NCBI GenBank assembly: GCA_025765595.1 | Contig: JAIVFH010000088.1 | Coordinates: 1-64,000, forward strand | Source: Obelidium mucronatum | Lineage: Eukaryota; Chytridiomycota; Chytridiomycetes; Chytridiales; Chytriomycetaceae | Reading direction: 5' to 3' | Length of the DNA stretch: 64,000 bases | In this document: positions 47,520-58,264 of the stretch, in pieces | Layout of the letters: the number at the start of each line of letters is the position of its first letter | How positions within the stretch are numbered: the first letter of the stretch is position 1 | Notes under the pieces: generated by a model | What the model saw: only the letters and a program-made list of their open reading frames with translations | Database searches by the model: none | Told to the model about the DNA's origin: nothing | Program-made: the position numbers and the translations under genes

Positions 47520-48150
47520 AATGAGAACTTGATGTGGGAATGGTTGGGGTGGATTTTGAATATTCTGAGATACAAGCATTGCAGGATTTCTACCTGCAGA
47601 GCATCTTTATTGGTTGTTCTTAGACCTGAAAGTACCAAAACCTGTGATGCAGTTCTTGATGTGAAGAAGTGTTATTGGACAGCTATGTTTAGTACCTCAC
47701 AAGCTGGTTGGAAAGGCACCAAATTAGGTGAAAGCAGAAGATTCTGGTATTGTTCAACTGGATACTGACGGTGCTGCGCTGGATGAGTTCTTTTCCCACT
47801 TCAAGAATACATGGATGAATGGGCGCTATAAAATTAGTACCTGGAACGTCAGCACGTCCATAGAAATTGGGGATGATCTTCTGCTTCAACCAGCAATGCA
47901 CTAGAATCACTCAATTGGGACATGAATGATGAGTTTCCAACCCCTCATCCAACAATTACTCATTTTATTCAGGTTGTCAAGGATGTTTCACGCAGATATG
48001 TCTGGAAGTCAATGATGTATTGCATGGGATGTCACAGCCTCCAACTTGAATGGAACACAACTATGGCTCAGAAGAGATTGTCACAGGTTTACAGGAGTAC
48101 TTAAACCTTGGAGAGGGATTAAAGGTATCCAGCTTGAAAATGACAGAGTC
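47520..48150 (+). mobile_element. MULE-like DDE transposase relic (right copy)
   Basis: Mirror of 33240-33850. The motif NALESLN then DEFPTPHPTITHF is read at about 47888-47955. Stops remain in the upstream frame. Confidence 0.5.
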
Positions 48151-48544
48151 CTCTGAGAGCTCCTTGTGATGCAGTTCCTCATCCCTCTTGTGTCCCTTAT
48201 CATTGACACAGAGTCCTTAGGTAATGAACAGTTGTTTTAGTGAATCCTTATCCCTTTTGTGTCCATTATTATAGACACAGAGTCCTTAGGATCTAAACGG
48301 CTGATCTGTGGCAAATACTCTGGGAAGTCCAAGATTGGTGGTGGAATTCTGAGCTCTGTTCATATTGACAGTCAAATCTTTCAATATCATAGGTGTGACT
48401 CCAATAGAAGCAGCAGTAAGAGAGTTGACTGGACATGTTTTAGTTCCCAGTTCTGCAAAATCAAAATTCAGGATTTTGTCAGGGTGGAGGGAAGTTTGCC
48501 CTAATTTTTTATTGGTATATATTAATGCTTACTGGAAGTGATAT

Positions 48545-48618
48545 GTTTCCGTGGTGTAGTTGGTTATCACACCAGTCTAACACACTGGTGGTCCCCGGTT
48601 CGAACCCGGGCGGAAACA
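48545..48618 (+). tRNA. tRNA-Val (AAC), right copy
   Basis: Mirror of 32563-32636 with all arms intact: acceptor GTTTCCG/CGGAAAC, anticodon AAC. Confidence 0.96.
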
Positions 48619-50141
48619 CTTTTCATCTTCCGCTCCCACTTTTTCCTCTCTCTCAAGCTGTGTAGGGCCATCTGGGTGACCAACAGGCTCCCAATATAAA
48701 CAAGTGGGAGGAGGTCATGGCAGAAATGTACCCAGTCATGGAATTCTTTTCCAAAATTTTGAATATTTAATTGACTAACTATTTATTTCAGAAAAAAGTG
48801 CATCTAGCTGTGTTAGTGGGAGCATGATAATGCTGAATTGTTCTGTGGATCCTGGAGCAATGAGCCTTGCAGTGCGCAACAAACTGGACAAGCAGCTTAT
48901 GTGCTATCAGTTTTTTTTTGCGCCCTGCATCACAGGTCCTTGCCAACTGGGAAAGAGAATGAGGTAAAAGTGGGATATAACAAAGCGCCATTCTAATATT
49001 TAAAATAGGCACATACAACTGTCTACGGGAACTTGCACACGTTAGGAAGAGCTGCAAAACTTGTTGTTTGATTTTCTGGATCAAGAAGAAGAAAAAGTAA
49101 AAGAAAATATTGAAACTGGACACTAAGAACAATGCTTTGGCAGCAATTCAAAACCGGAATCCATGGAAAACAATCAGTCATTAGAATTGAAAAGGAGCAT
49201 GAGGTGAAATAGTGGATGGAAGGCAGGAAGCGGATCAATCGGAAGGCAAAAGTGTATACAACAAGACTCACCATATGCAATTACATCAAGAAAGTGCCGA
49301 AAGATGGTGGGTGTAGTGGTTTGGTGAGTGTTACAGCGCCGCCGAAAGAGTTGGATGCATTTGTGAAGGAAAATTTGAAGAGAGGAATTGATTCATTTTC
49401 CATGAGCCTCAAAGAAAGACTGAAAGGTTAGGAAGTGTTTATTCTGTACAATTGTGTTGCCATTGCTCACGTTGTTTCACAGTTGAACATTTCGGAAGAA
49501 TGAGATAATTAATTTTTTTTGAGTCTTCACAAAGCACCCAGCGTTACGTCTTGTGAGTTGCAACATCCATATACAGAGCATGTAAATATCTATTAAATAA
49601 ATTCTGCCTTTATTGGGGCACTTGTGGAAGTCAAAGTTCCTAGGTTCTGGATAGGTGTGTTTTAGATCATAGTCTTGTTAGTTGCAATCAGGTGGTCTCT
49701 GGGCAAGAAAATACAGATGCAAAGATCCAGGTTTTTATTGGTTTTACAGCTTTCTTGTAAACAATAAAGAGATAGGAAGTTGGGGGAAAAACGGAAGTAA
49801 GATGTGGTGAAAGGCAAGGTGCTAGATCAACATGAAACGCAATGTTAGCTGAGGGACAAGGGAGACATGCTGATTGTGTGCTACCTTAAAACCCAATGGT
49901 GTTTGGAGTTGGGGCAAACAAAGTGAGTTGAGAGAATGCAAGCCAAATGTTAGCATAGTGCGGCCGGGGGCGTTAGTGATGGCTTGAATGGTGATGGGTG
50001 TTACTGTTGCGCCAAAGCTAAACTTTTCTATTCATGAGAGTTATCATTCATTCATATGATGGGCAAAAGGGATTTGAGGGTCAAGAGATAGGCAGTGATA
50101 AAAAAGTGGTAATAGACGACCATTTCTGCGCCGTGCAATAT
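48619..50141. other. Right-arm stretch without a supported gene
   Basis: Mirror of 31040-32562. A 71-codon plus frame at 49216-49431 (starts MEGRKRINRKAKVYTTR) is open here but has one extra base in the left arm. There is no known domain, so it is not called as a gene. Confidence 0.4.
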
Positions 50142-50223
50142 GGGCAGATGGCCGAGCGGTCTAAGGCGCTGCACTCAAGTTGCAGTCTAGTAATAGGCGT
50201 GGGTTCGAATCCCACTCTGCTCA
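50142..50223 (+). tRNA. tRNA-Leu (CAA), right copy
   Basis: Mirror of 30958-31039, 82 nt, anticodon CAA, all stems intact. Confidence 0.95.
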
Positions 50224-50315
50224 TCGTTTTCAGCCACGTTGAGTTGTCTGCTTGACGTTTTAGAGAAAGGAAATGGAAAAACACAGGCCTTATGTTATGG
50301 GAAACCGAAAAGGAA

Positions 50316-50386
50316 GGGCCCCACCGGGAATTGAACCCGGGGCCTCTCGCACCCAAAGCGAGAATCTGCTACTAGACCATAGGGCC
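50316..50386 (-). tRNA. tRNA-Pro (TGG), right copy
   Basis: 71 nt; mirror of 30793-30864. The D-loop is one base shorter (TAGTAGCAGATT against TAGTAGTATGATT) and the anticodon loop is TTTGGGT. Stems intact, anticodon TGG. Confidence 0.92.
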
Positions 50387-50546
50387 CTACAGCGTTTAGC
50401 AGCTGCGACGTCGATTGATTCACACTATGACCCAATTCTGAAAAAATATTGCTTATGTCTTTTGAAAACAAAGGAATCACAACCAGGAGAGCAGTTGAAT
50501 AGCGCAGATTGGATTAGACCACCTTGTAACTAGACTAGAGACCTGA

Positions 50547-50921
50547 GTGGCCAATCAACAACACCAGCAGCAACACCAACAAGAACAACTACAAATGCAG
50601 CAGCTGTCAGCAAAACAACAACAAAATGTAGACCAACAGAGTTTGACTGAAGTGCAATACGGTCCTTCATTGATATCACACAAAGGATGTAAATGTGCAA
50701 AAACAACAATAGAGCAACATTTATTTATTGAACAGCATATTGTCAAATTAATTGTCATTCAGGTTCCCTTTACCATTGCTTGCATCCTGCTCTCTGTTGT
50801 CCTAACAATATTGCCATGGCACTGCCCTAGCCTTGGTTTGACGCTGCTGGTTGTTTGCAGTCCCTTTTGCTATGGCTACTCCTTACCATCCCTTTTGCAA
50901 TTTTTTTTTGCTGCAGGTTAA
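50547..50921 (+). CDS. Hypothetical Gln-rich small membrane protein (right copy)
   Basis: 124 residues, identical to the left copy except for the last residues (ends QFFFAAG), because the T-run near the end has nine bases instead of eight. Two hydrophobic segments follow the Gln/His-rich N-terminus. There is no evidence beyond the open frame. Confidence 0.3.
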   Translation: MANQQHQQQHQQEQLQMQQLSAKQQQNVDQQSLTEVQYGPSLISHKGCKCAKTTIEQHLFIEQHIVKLIVIQVPFTIACILLSVVLTILPWHCPSLGLTLLVVCSPFCYGYSLPSLLQFFFAAG

Positions 50922-50939
50922 GTCAGACTATATGTATGG

Positions 50940-52708
50940 ATAGCAAATTCAAGTTTAAAAATTATACATGCAAACCATATAACATACATTTATAGTGGAA
51001 TAGCAAACTTCAAAAGTGTCAAAATTACAGTTCACTGCATTTAAAACCACAGTATCCGCAAGTTTGACTTGTCATCCAAACAGCATTTGCATACATTGAA
51101 ACTGCGCTGCCAGCTTTTATCTGGGAAGCCAATTCCTTCACTAAATAATTTTTTCCTTTTTTTTAAAGAACCTATTAGCTGTCTAAATTCAATTGATCTT
51201 AACTAGGTTTTTAAAGTAAGCACTTTCCTTTTGAAAAACAACTCAGTCTTTCCCCAATAGACTTGTCTCTCCACGTGAAATAATCCCACTGATTTTCATG
51301 AGTTCATCCAGCGTCTTGTACATCTTTCTGTAAGTGGGATTCCCCAGCACTGTTTCCTTGTTGAACAATTCTTATTTTGACACTCTTGGGCTCTTGCCAT
51401 GTATTTCCCACTCTTTAAAATGTGAGTGGTAAGTTCTACTTTTGATATGAAAATAATTAAACCAACCTGTAATTCAACAATCCATTCCCATGCGCTCTTT
51501 GGAAGTGGTTTGTTTTAGACTTGTTTGTGCAACCTACTAAAATCACCACATCTGCTCCAGGAATGCTTTCCCGCTCCAATGTGTACAAAAACCCATGTTT
51601 CCAGTGCCATTTGCAAGCAAGCAGGTGTTTTGCAACAGCTTCTTTGTTGACATGGCGTTGCGAGCTCAGTGAACTTCTTTTTCGCAAGCAGCCCAAACAT
51701 CAACGTCTGCCATTCTTTTTTACCCACTCTCATTGGGATATGCTGCAGCCCAGTATCGTCCAATAGTGCGGCTTTGTTTCTAATTCATGGATTTTTGGCT
51801 GCAAGTTTTGACGCCAGGATTTTGAACAGTTTTGAGAAATACCAGAGTTCACATATTCATCTTGATATTTTTGTTCAAGACACCATGTCCAGTGTATATT
51901 AAAACAGCATGAGACATAAAGAAAATTGGTACAACACAAACCAATTACCTTATACTCCTTTTGATGTTCCAAGGGGAGAGTAAACATATGAAGCATTGCA
52001 TGCCAGCCATCTGCGCATTCGCCCCAATTCAAACCCAGGTCCTTCTTACTTTATGTGGAATTGCTGTGGAAGCTAGATGGGAAGAAGAATAGATATCATA
52101 GAAAAGAGGGACCTAGAAACAAGAACGCAGACAGCCCAGCAGATGCAGGAATGCATTTGTCAAGAGCAAAAAAATTGAATACTGTTGGAATGTGTGGTCA
52201 CAATTCCAATCATGCTTTTTAATGTATGTTAATAATGTGGTGACTTGTGAATTTTGCTGGAAAAACGTTTTGTTTATTTGTCTTTGTACCCTCCAAACAC
52301 ATTCCAGTTTCCACCAATCAGACTAGTATTCCACCTACACCACATCCCCAATCCCGTCCGCAAGTCTCACTATCAGCCATATGTTGGTTGCTTTATCTTG
52401 TTCTATGTAAAGATGGAAGGGTAACGTGTCCCAGGTGATATACTTACATGTTCTGGTGCAACACAATAAAATAAACCTCCCCTTCATATCCATTGGCTTG
52501 TATTCTAGTGTTAACTAATAAATACACCCCTAAGAAACTTTGCCGTGTTGGCACTCGGCAGCCAGGAACAATTTGCCAGAGCTATTCCAAAGATATTTTA
52601 GAAATTGTACCAAAAGCCCTAATGCAGCGCAATGCAAGCAATAGTGTGATGTCACCGCAAGTTTGACTATGAAAGCTTTCAATAGCATCCTAAGTTGAAG
52701 AGGCACCA
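50940..52708. other. Right-arm noncoding stretch with degenerate frames
   Basis: Mirror of 28472-30236. Short broken frames only; no gene recognised. Confidence 0.4.
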
Positions 52709-52779
52709 TCCGAAATCGTCTAGTGGCCAAGATTCCGCCCTCTCACGGCGGCGACCGGGGATAATTCCCCGTTTCGGAG
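52709..52779 (+). tRNA. tRNA-Glu (CTC), atypical T-loop, right copy
   Basis: Mirror of 28401-28471 with the same six-base T-loop ATAATT. Confidence 0.7.
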
Positions 52780-52975
52780 AATAGGCTTTCATAATACGTA
52801 ATGAGAATTTGAAGTCAATGCTCTTCGTTTTCGATTAGATGTCACGCAACTTCCAGCAAGTACTCGAATACTACGTTTATATGCACTCTGATTTTTATTG
52901 AATAGAAATGAAGACAAGAATGCACAATTGAGAGCTAAACGAATACAAGAAGAATGAATCGCTTCAGTGACATGT

Positions 52976-53353
52976 TTAGAGACAGTTTCCATAGATGGCA
53001 CCACCGTAGCTGTTTCCAGCAACTGGAGTACACTTGAATCCAGTGTGGCAGATTGGGCCAGAGATCTGCACGCTGCTTGGAACAGATGGAAGAGACGCGC
53101 TCAAGACGTCAGAGGAGGCATCTCCGGCACAGTATTCTCCATAGGCGGCAATTGGTCTGCAGATACCCAGTACGCCAGCCTTGGGTTGGTCGGCGAAGGA
53201 GTAGTGCCAACAGTCAATGGTTTCGTAACAATCGCTCTTGGCTTTGCAAGGAGAGCCTGGACGACCACCGTCTGGAGAGCAGTTGGGACCGTTGCAGACA
53301 GGTGCAGCAGAGACGGCGATGGCAGCAAAGGCAAGAATGGCAGTGAATTGCAT
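52976..53353 (-). CDS. Small secreted cysteine-rich protein (CRP), copy C2
   Basis: 125 residues, identical in amino acids to copy B2 (27827-28204): signal peptide then APVCNGPNC subtype with ten cysteines. Divergent from the copy at 53944. Function unknown. Confidence 0.87.
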   Translation of the reverse strand: MQFTAILAFAAIAVSAAPVCNGPNCSPDGGRPGSPCKAKSDCYETIDCWHYSFADQPKAGVLGICRPIAAYGEYCAGDASSDVLSASLPSVPSSVQISGPICHTGFKCTPVAGNSYGGAIYGNCL

Positions 53354-53943
53354 CTTTGGTTATTCAAGTTGTGTTTGATGGGATTGAAAGGCACGGCATC
53401 AATTGCCTTTTTATGGAAATTTGTTATCATTCAGTGTGCGACAGGAGAAAAAAGGGTTTCGCTGGGGCTGGTCTCTGCATGTCGCTTATCGAATAATTGC
53501 GAGAACTTTGAGTGATACCAGTGTTTCGGCTTGGAATGTGGCTGGTTGTGCTGGACCAAAACCCCAAAAAAGGGTTGTGGGCTTGAACGGCTTTACCCTT
53601 TCTTGACATTTGCGGTCAGTATATATACACCAGGTGGTTTCCTCTGGCGGTCCATCGACAAGACTTTGTGTGTACATAAAATGCTTGCTTTATTCATTCC
53701 GGCATATACATTTCTTGGATTCTGGCACTTGCACATTTCAATGTCAACCCTGTTTTGTCTCGTGTCTTGATTCAATCGTGTCAGCCAGCCCCAGTCAAGC
53801 CTGTGTGCGTTATCCCGCGTTATCACTCAGAACAACGTGTTTAATCACTTATGTTATCAATATCATCAATTCTTATCGATAAAAGTATAAAATGGCGCAG
53901 GTCACTTCACTGAAATTCACTTATACCACCAACTAAAACAAAG
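53354..53943. promoter_or_regulatory. Shared divergent promoter region of CRP pair C
   Basis: Mirror image of 27237-27826, with the same conserved blocks and a TATA-like element (GTATAAAATGG at about 53885) before the plus gene. Confidence 0.6.
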
Positions 53944-54315
53944 ATGCAATTTACTGCCATTCTTGCCTTCGCTGCCATCACCGTCTCTGCTGCCTGCACC
54001 GGTCCCAACTGCTCTCCAGACGGCGGTCGTCCAGGTTCTCCATGCAAGGCCATGAGCGACTGTTACGAAACCGTCGACTGCTGGCACTACTCCTTCGCCG
54101 ACCAACCCAAGGCTGGCGTGCAGGGTATTTGCAGACCAATTGCCGCCTATGGAGAATACTGCGCAGGAGATGCTTCACCAGATGTCTTGAGCGCGTCTCT
54201 TCCATCTGTTCCAAGCAGCGTGCAGATCTCTGGCCCAATCTGCCACATCGGATTCAAGTGTACTCCAGTTGCTGGAAACAACTACGGTGGTGCCATCTAT
54301 GGAAACTGTCTCTAA
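53944..54315 (+). CDS. Small secreted cysteine-rich protein (CRP), copy C1
   Basis: 123 residues, ten-cysteine family protein. It should mirror copy B1 but has M37 and P79, as in copy A2 at 4110, and T107, as in the B2 subtype. At DNA level about 54048-54210 follows copy A2, while the first 100 bases follow B1, so the gene is a mosaic. AATAAA near 54410, tRNA-Trp downstream on the minus strand. Confidence 0.87.
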   Translation: MQFTAILAFAAITVSAACTGPNCSPDGGRPGSPCKAMSDCYETVDCWHYSFADQPKAGVQGICRPIAAYGEYCAGDASPDVLSASLPSVPSSVQISGPICHIGFKCTPVAGNNYGGAIYGNCL

Positions 54316-54535
54316 GCCAGTTGCTCATACTAGCAGCTGACGACTTGAAAAGTCGAATATTGTATGTGTTCGTTTGAGTGTTTTGTGTGTCCTGCTTCTA
54401 GTGTCTATAAAATAAAATGGAGTGCATAAAACCCTCGTTCACGTTTCGCATACAAGTCAGTGAATGGTTAATTAGCCCCAAGACGTCAGTTACTGTTTCT
54501 TCCAAAATGAATCCCTTAATAGATTGTGACAATAC

Positions 54536-54607
54536 TGACCCCTACGCGATTTGAACGCGCAACCTTTCGCTTTGGAGACGAACGCGCTACCGTTGCGCCA
54601 AGGAGTC
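54536..54607 (-). tRNA. tRNA-Trp (CCA)
   Basis: 72 nt, the same sequence as 4714-4785, with intact stems and anticodon CCA. It sits just outside the end of the right arm. Confidence 0.95.
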
Positions 54608-54916
54608 ATGCTAATTTCAGCTAGTTTAATACTACTTAATTTCAAATAATCACTTATTGGAAAAACTTAAAGAGCATTTTGATGCTTATCCAGTGCAACG
54701 TTGCTATTCCATCATCGTTTTCCCTATTGGAGTATTTAAGTATTGGATGGTGGGTGTGGCTGCGTAGAATGGGTTGACAGCCTGTCACGGTAACAGCAGT
54801 TGACCCAAACAAAATTGCCCCGACGGCTGCAAGTTGAGTTCTTATTCTACTGGATAGCACTGAATAGTCGAGGAGTGGAAAGTCAGTGCTCAAGTTTATT
54901 TTGGTATTCCAAGGAA
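54608..54916. other. Intergenic, no gene seen
   Basis: 309 bases downstream of the MYND gene stop. Nothing recognised. Confidence 0.4.
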
Positions 54917-55738
54917 TCACACCAAGCCCATGTCCAGCCGTTGCTGCTTTGACATTTTCGGCGTGCGGCCCCACCAGTCTGCCGTCTTGAGTCCGCACAT
55001 GGGCTTGTGTTCCTTCCAGTCGCTCTTCTGGCAGTCGACGGAGCAGTAGCGCACGCGCTGGCAGCGGCTGCACTTCTTGAAGTCCTTGCCGTCGGCGGCC
55101 AGGTCCGGACTGCGGCGGCAGCGGGCGCAGTCCAGCTTGTAGCCGCGCGGCCGCGTCTCGAGCTCGACGTCGAACAGCAGGTTGCGCGGCACGACGCGGC
55201 CGAAGTGCGGGTGGTACGGGTCCTCGGCGTTGAGGCAGTCGCACGCGACGCGCGGGTTGCCCTGCAGCGCCGCGAGCAGCCCGCGCTCGTCGCCCAGCGC
55301 CGCCGCCAGCCCGCCGAACAGCGGCAGCGCCGCCACAGTCGGCGCGCCGTCGCCGCCAAACAGCTGCGCGAGGCGTCCGCCCGCCCACAGCACGTGCGCG
55401 ATCAGCAGGTACATGCCGTAGCACGAGGACGCAAACTCAAAGTCGTGGTTGAGGAACGCGTCCACGGCGATCTCGAGGTAGAACAGCTGCGCGTCGCTAG
55501 TCCACACGTCCGCGCGGTCGCCAAGCTGCGCGAGCAAAAACCGCGCAAAGTGCGCCCCGCTGGTCGCCCGCAGCATGTGCACGGCCGACGCCGCGTTCAT
55601 GCTGACTGTCTTTCCGCTGGGTGCGACAAACGGTGATTGGTCTGTAAGGATCGCCATGTACTTGTTGGCATTGGCGTTCTGTTGAATATGACTACAGTTA
55701 TTTGCTTTATCGCCGCCGTTGCAATCGCCCTTGCTCAT
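54917..55738 (-). CDS. MYND-type zinc-finger protein
   Basis: Single-exon gene of 273 residues with a GC-rich body. The C-terminal MYND finger (about 198-252) shows CARC, then CSRC, YCSVDC and DWKEHKPMC, giving the paired Cys/His ligands of this zinc-binding protein-interaction module. The N-terminal 190 residues are mostly helical with no SET or other known domain (LFYLEIAVDAFLNHDFEFAS). The start at 55738 gives an Asn/Gln-rich leader; a second ATG (MAIL, codon 28) is possible. Partner and process unknown. It lies between tRNA-Trp and tRNA-Ser. Confidence 0.85.
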   Translation of the reverse strand: MSKGDCNGGDKANNCSHIQQNANANKYMAILTDQSPFVAPSGKTVSMNAASAVHMLRATSGAHFARFLLAQLGDRADVWTSDAQLFYLEIAVDAFLNHDFEFASSCYGMYLLIAHVLWAGGRLAQLFGGDGAPTVAALPLFGGLAAALGDERGLLAALQGNPRVACDCLNAEDPYHPHFGRVVPRNLLFDVELETRPRGYKLDCARCRRSPDLAADGKDFKKCSRCQRVRYCSVDCQKSDWKEHKPMCGLKTADWWGRTPKMSKQQRLDMGLV

Positions 55739-55937
55739 ACCAACTGCTGTGGACTCATTCGCTTGACAGACGCTGGTCGATCAACATGGTGGCAACTCAT
55801 TGTAAAGTTATAAATAGATAAATACTACTAATGAAGATCAAATCTTAAAAAAAAAAAAAAGAAAGTTCAGATGAACTACAAAATCTTGACAAAATCAGTT
55901 GCAACAAACACCTCTTCATCTTAACTAAAACATTCTT

Positions 55938-56019
55938 CGACAACGGCAGGATTTGAACCTGCGCTCCCAGAGGGAAGTAGATTTCTAGTCTACCGCCTTA
56001 ACCGCTCGGCCACGTTGTC
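55938..56019 (-). tRNA. tRNA-Ser (AGA)
   Basis: 82 nt, same sequence as 2878-2959 on the opposite strand. Class II, anticodon AGA. Confidence 0.96.
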
Positions 56020-56394
56020 TTGTTTTCGAGTCAATGGCTACTGCTACTTGGATGCAAGTGCAACTTTCCGACGATGTCCAAATGAAGTTTGAGAAAGAAA
56101 CATGGGAACATCAGACGAAATGGCAAGGAATACAAATGATGGAAGTATGACCGTCTGGAGAATTTTAGGGTTCTTGCAATCATTAGTAGCGCATTGAAGA
56201 AGGGTCTAGGACCAGTGCACTGGGTTCTTGAATCTTCCAATTCCAAGGTTACAAATCACAGGGTACTGTCACGGTGCAGAGAATCTGATCAACTGTTATT
56301 CATATTCATTTACGTTGAAGAATCTGCCAATCAAACTGAAAAAAATCCGTGTCTGCGTCCGCGTCCGAGTCATCATTATCGCAATCTGTCTGAT
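56020..56394. other. Intergenic, no gene seen
   Basis: 375 bases between tRNA-Ser and the stop of the ankyrin-like gene. No feature recognised. Confidence 0.4.
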
Positions 56395-57820
56395 TCAAAC
56401 AGTGGGTCGATCAAATCCATGTTCTTGAACAAGGAATTCCACCATATCCAAGTGACCAGCCTCAAAAGCTTGGTTAATGTCAATGTCGCAGTGGTTTGCA
56501 TCTCCATAGCCACCATTATCCTCACAATCGCTATCTTCCTCATTGGTGTCAGTTATCCTCAATTTGGTATTGTTTAGAATCCAGTTCAGATTCACAATGC
56601 TTCCGTTTGCCACAGCCAGTCCAAGCGCTGTTGGGGTAATCGCGAACCCAATATCTTCCTTCAAGGCCTTAGCGGCAATGTGGAAGTGCCCATAGGCAGC
56701 GGCGTACGTTTTGATGTGGCGAAAAATGAGGTTCTCGTGTTCAACATTGTCCAACAACCACACCACCATATCAGTTTTCCCAGCGACAAGAAGCGCCGCG
56801 ACGACGTCGGGATTGTATTCCACTGAGCTGTACTCCGTGTATGAATTAAAGACATTTCTTATCGCTTTTACTAGCGAATCGGAATCGTTTTCAAGAATTA
56901 TCTTTGCGTCGTTGACTGCGCCTGCTTGTACTGCATAGACCATCATTTCGCCCCATAAAACAGGACTGCAAGTCACCGATGCGGCATGGAAGATCATTTT
57001 CTGCATTTTGGGATATTGCGACTGAAGGGACTCTTTGTAAGCCAAAGGGAGAATTCGCTTGATTTGTCCACACCACGGAGTTCCCCTGTCACGATTCCAA
57101 TCACCACCCGAGTGACTAGACCACCACTCGTCTTGACTTTCTTCATCTTTTTTTTTTGGTATTAAATAGATGTGTAAAAAAAAAGCTTACAAGGATGTGA
57201 ATTTCCTCATTGGGAAACTCACCAGTCCAAGTTGTTAATACAATGAATCGACTCGCCAGTTTCTCAACAGAAGCGAGATCCTCACACAGAACCGCATAAC
57301 AAACAAGTTTATGTTGCACGGAAATACAATCAAGAGCCAGAACATCGGGAAGAATGTATCGAACGGCCAAACGCAAAAACCACTTTTCAATTGTTTGCCT
57401 TTGTGCAATGGTGGTTGACATGAATTCAAGATGATCCAGCATTCCATTCATTCGGGCCAAACTGTCGTCACCACAACTGAAGAGGTTGGGGATACCGCCA
57501 AGGGGGTTTACGCCGTTGAGTCCACAAATGCGATGCTGCTTTTCTGATACCACAAAGTATGCTTCCCAAGGCCCTGTTGAAGAGATATGGTAGGCTTTCC
57601 CATTTGCATCAGCTCGTTCCGTTGATCTTGATAGCAATTGTTGCACCGCTGAACAGTTGTCTGTGAGGAAGGCACCAGCAAGAAGTGTACGAAACTCTTC
57701 GGAGTAGATCGGGCCCAATCGGTTGATCAGGAACAACGACAATGGATCGAGATAGCTTTCGATTTCATTCAGAAGCTCTTGCGGTAATGGGAGCGGAAGG
57801 CGGGATGGGCTACGAACCAT
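56395..57820 (-). CDS. F-box-like / ankyrin-repeat-like protein
   Basis: Two exons: 57820-57191 and most likely 57126-56395, giving 453 residues. The N-terminus has an F-box-like stretch (LPQELLNEIESYLDPLSLFLINRL, about 12-35). The C-terminal half shows degenerate ankyrin-type units: DVVAALLVAGKTDMVVWLLDN, ALGLAVANGSIVNLNWIL and INQAFEAGHLDMVEFLVQEHG. Such proteins often act as substrate adaptors of SCF ubiquitin ligases; that role is inferred. The donor GTAAGC is clear. The acceptor GACGAG|TGG keeps the frame but lacks a pyrimidine tract, and the nearer AAAG acceptor at 57149 would shift the frame, so the junction is uncertain. Confidence 0.75.
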
Positions 57821-58264
57821 TGGTTCAGGGTTTACAATGTCAATAAATATTTTGGACCCACAATCACCACAACCTCTTCAACTGAATGATTGAGAATGAA
57901 TTGTTTCATATGCCATTTTTCGTTAACGCAAAAGCTCAACCGTCAAGTTGACTGTGTTTGCCAGTTTACTCTTAGTCCGCAGCGCCAGTGAGCTCTGTAA
58001 GTCCGTTCGCTTGATACTTTTCCTACTTGCGACAATGCCATCTTATCCCAAAATCAATGTCTTAGCCCCATTTTGCCACAACCACTTTTGGGTTTTTTGG
58101 GTTCTGGATCATGAGATTGAACATGAAGCATGTGGCTCCACGTGACTCCACATGAAAATTCCAGTTGTGATCACATGTGCATTCAGCTGACTCGTAAGGG
58201 GCCACCCAAAAAGGGTATAAAGACCAGAGCTGAATCAATTCCGTACTCCCCATCAAAAACCGCT
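57821..58264. promoter_or_regulatory. Intergenic with chitinase promoter
   Basis: 444 bases. A TATA box GGTATAAAGACC (about 58213-58224) lies 45 bases before the chitinase ATG. An imperfect CATGTGGCTCCACGTG/CACATG cluster lies at about 58129-58176. Confidence 0.6.

Larger units (their letters stand above)
45419..54431 (-). repeat. Right arm of giant inverted repeat
   Basis: Reverse-complement partner of 26745-35955. Shared content in order from the centre: copia relic, MULE-like relic, tRNA-Val, tRNA-Leu, tRNA-Pro, Gln-rich ORF, tRNA-Glu, CRP pair. It lacks the 194-base segment seen at 33006-33199. Beyond about 54431 similarity falls to family level, and 54481-54607 resembles 25907-26012 better than the left arm's own flank. 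Confidence 0.93.

Noticed and set aside
26745..54431. Simple assembly artefact (missed hairpin adapter or duplicated contig end)
   Set aside because: The arms carry real differences (194-base segment, D-loop indel, converted CRP gene) and lie around a centre with a distinct sequence on each side. Misassembly of two haplotypes is still possible and is listed as a test.
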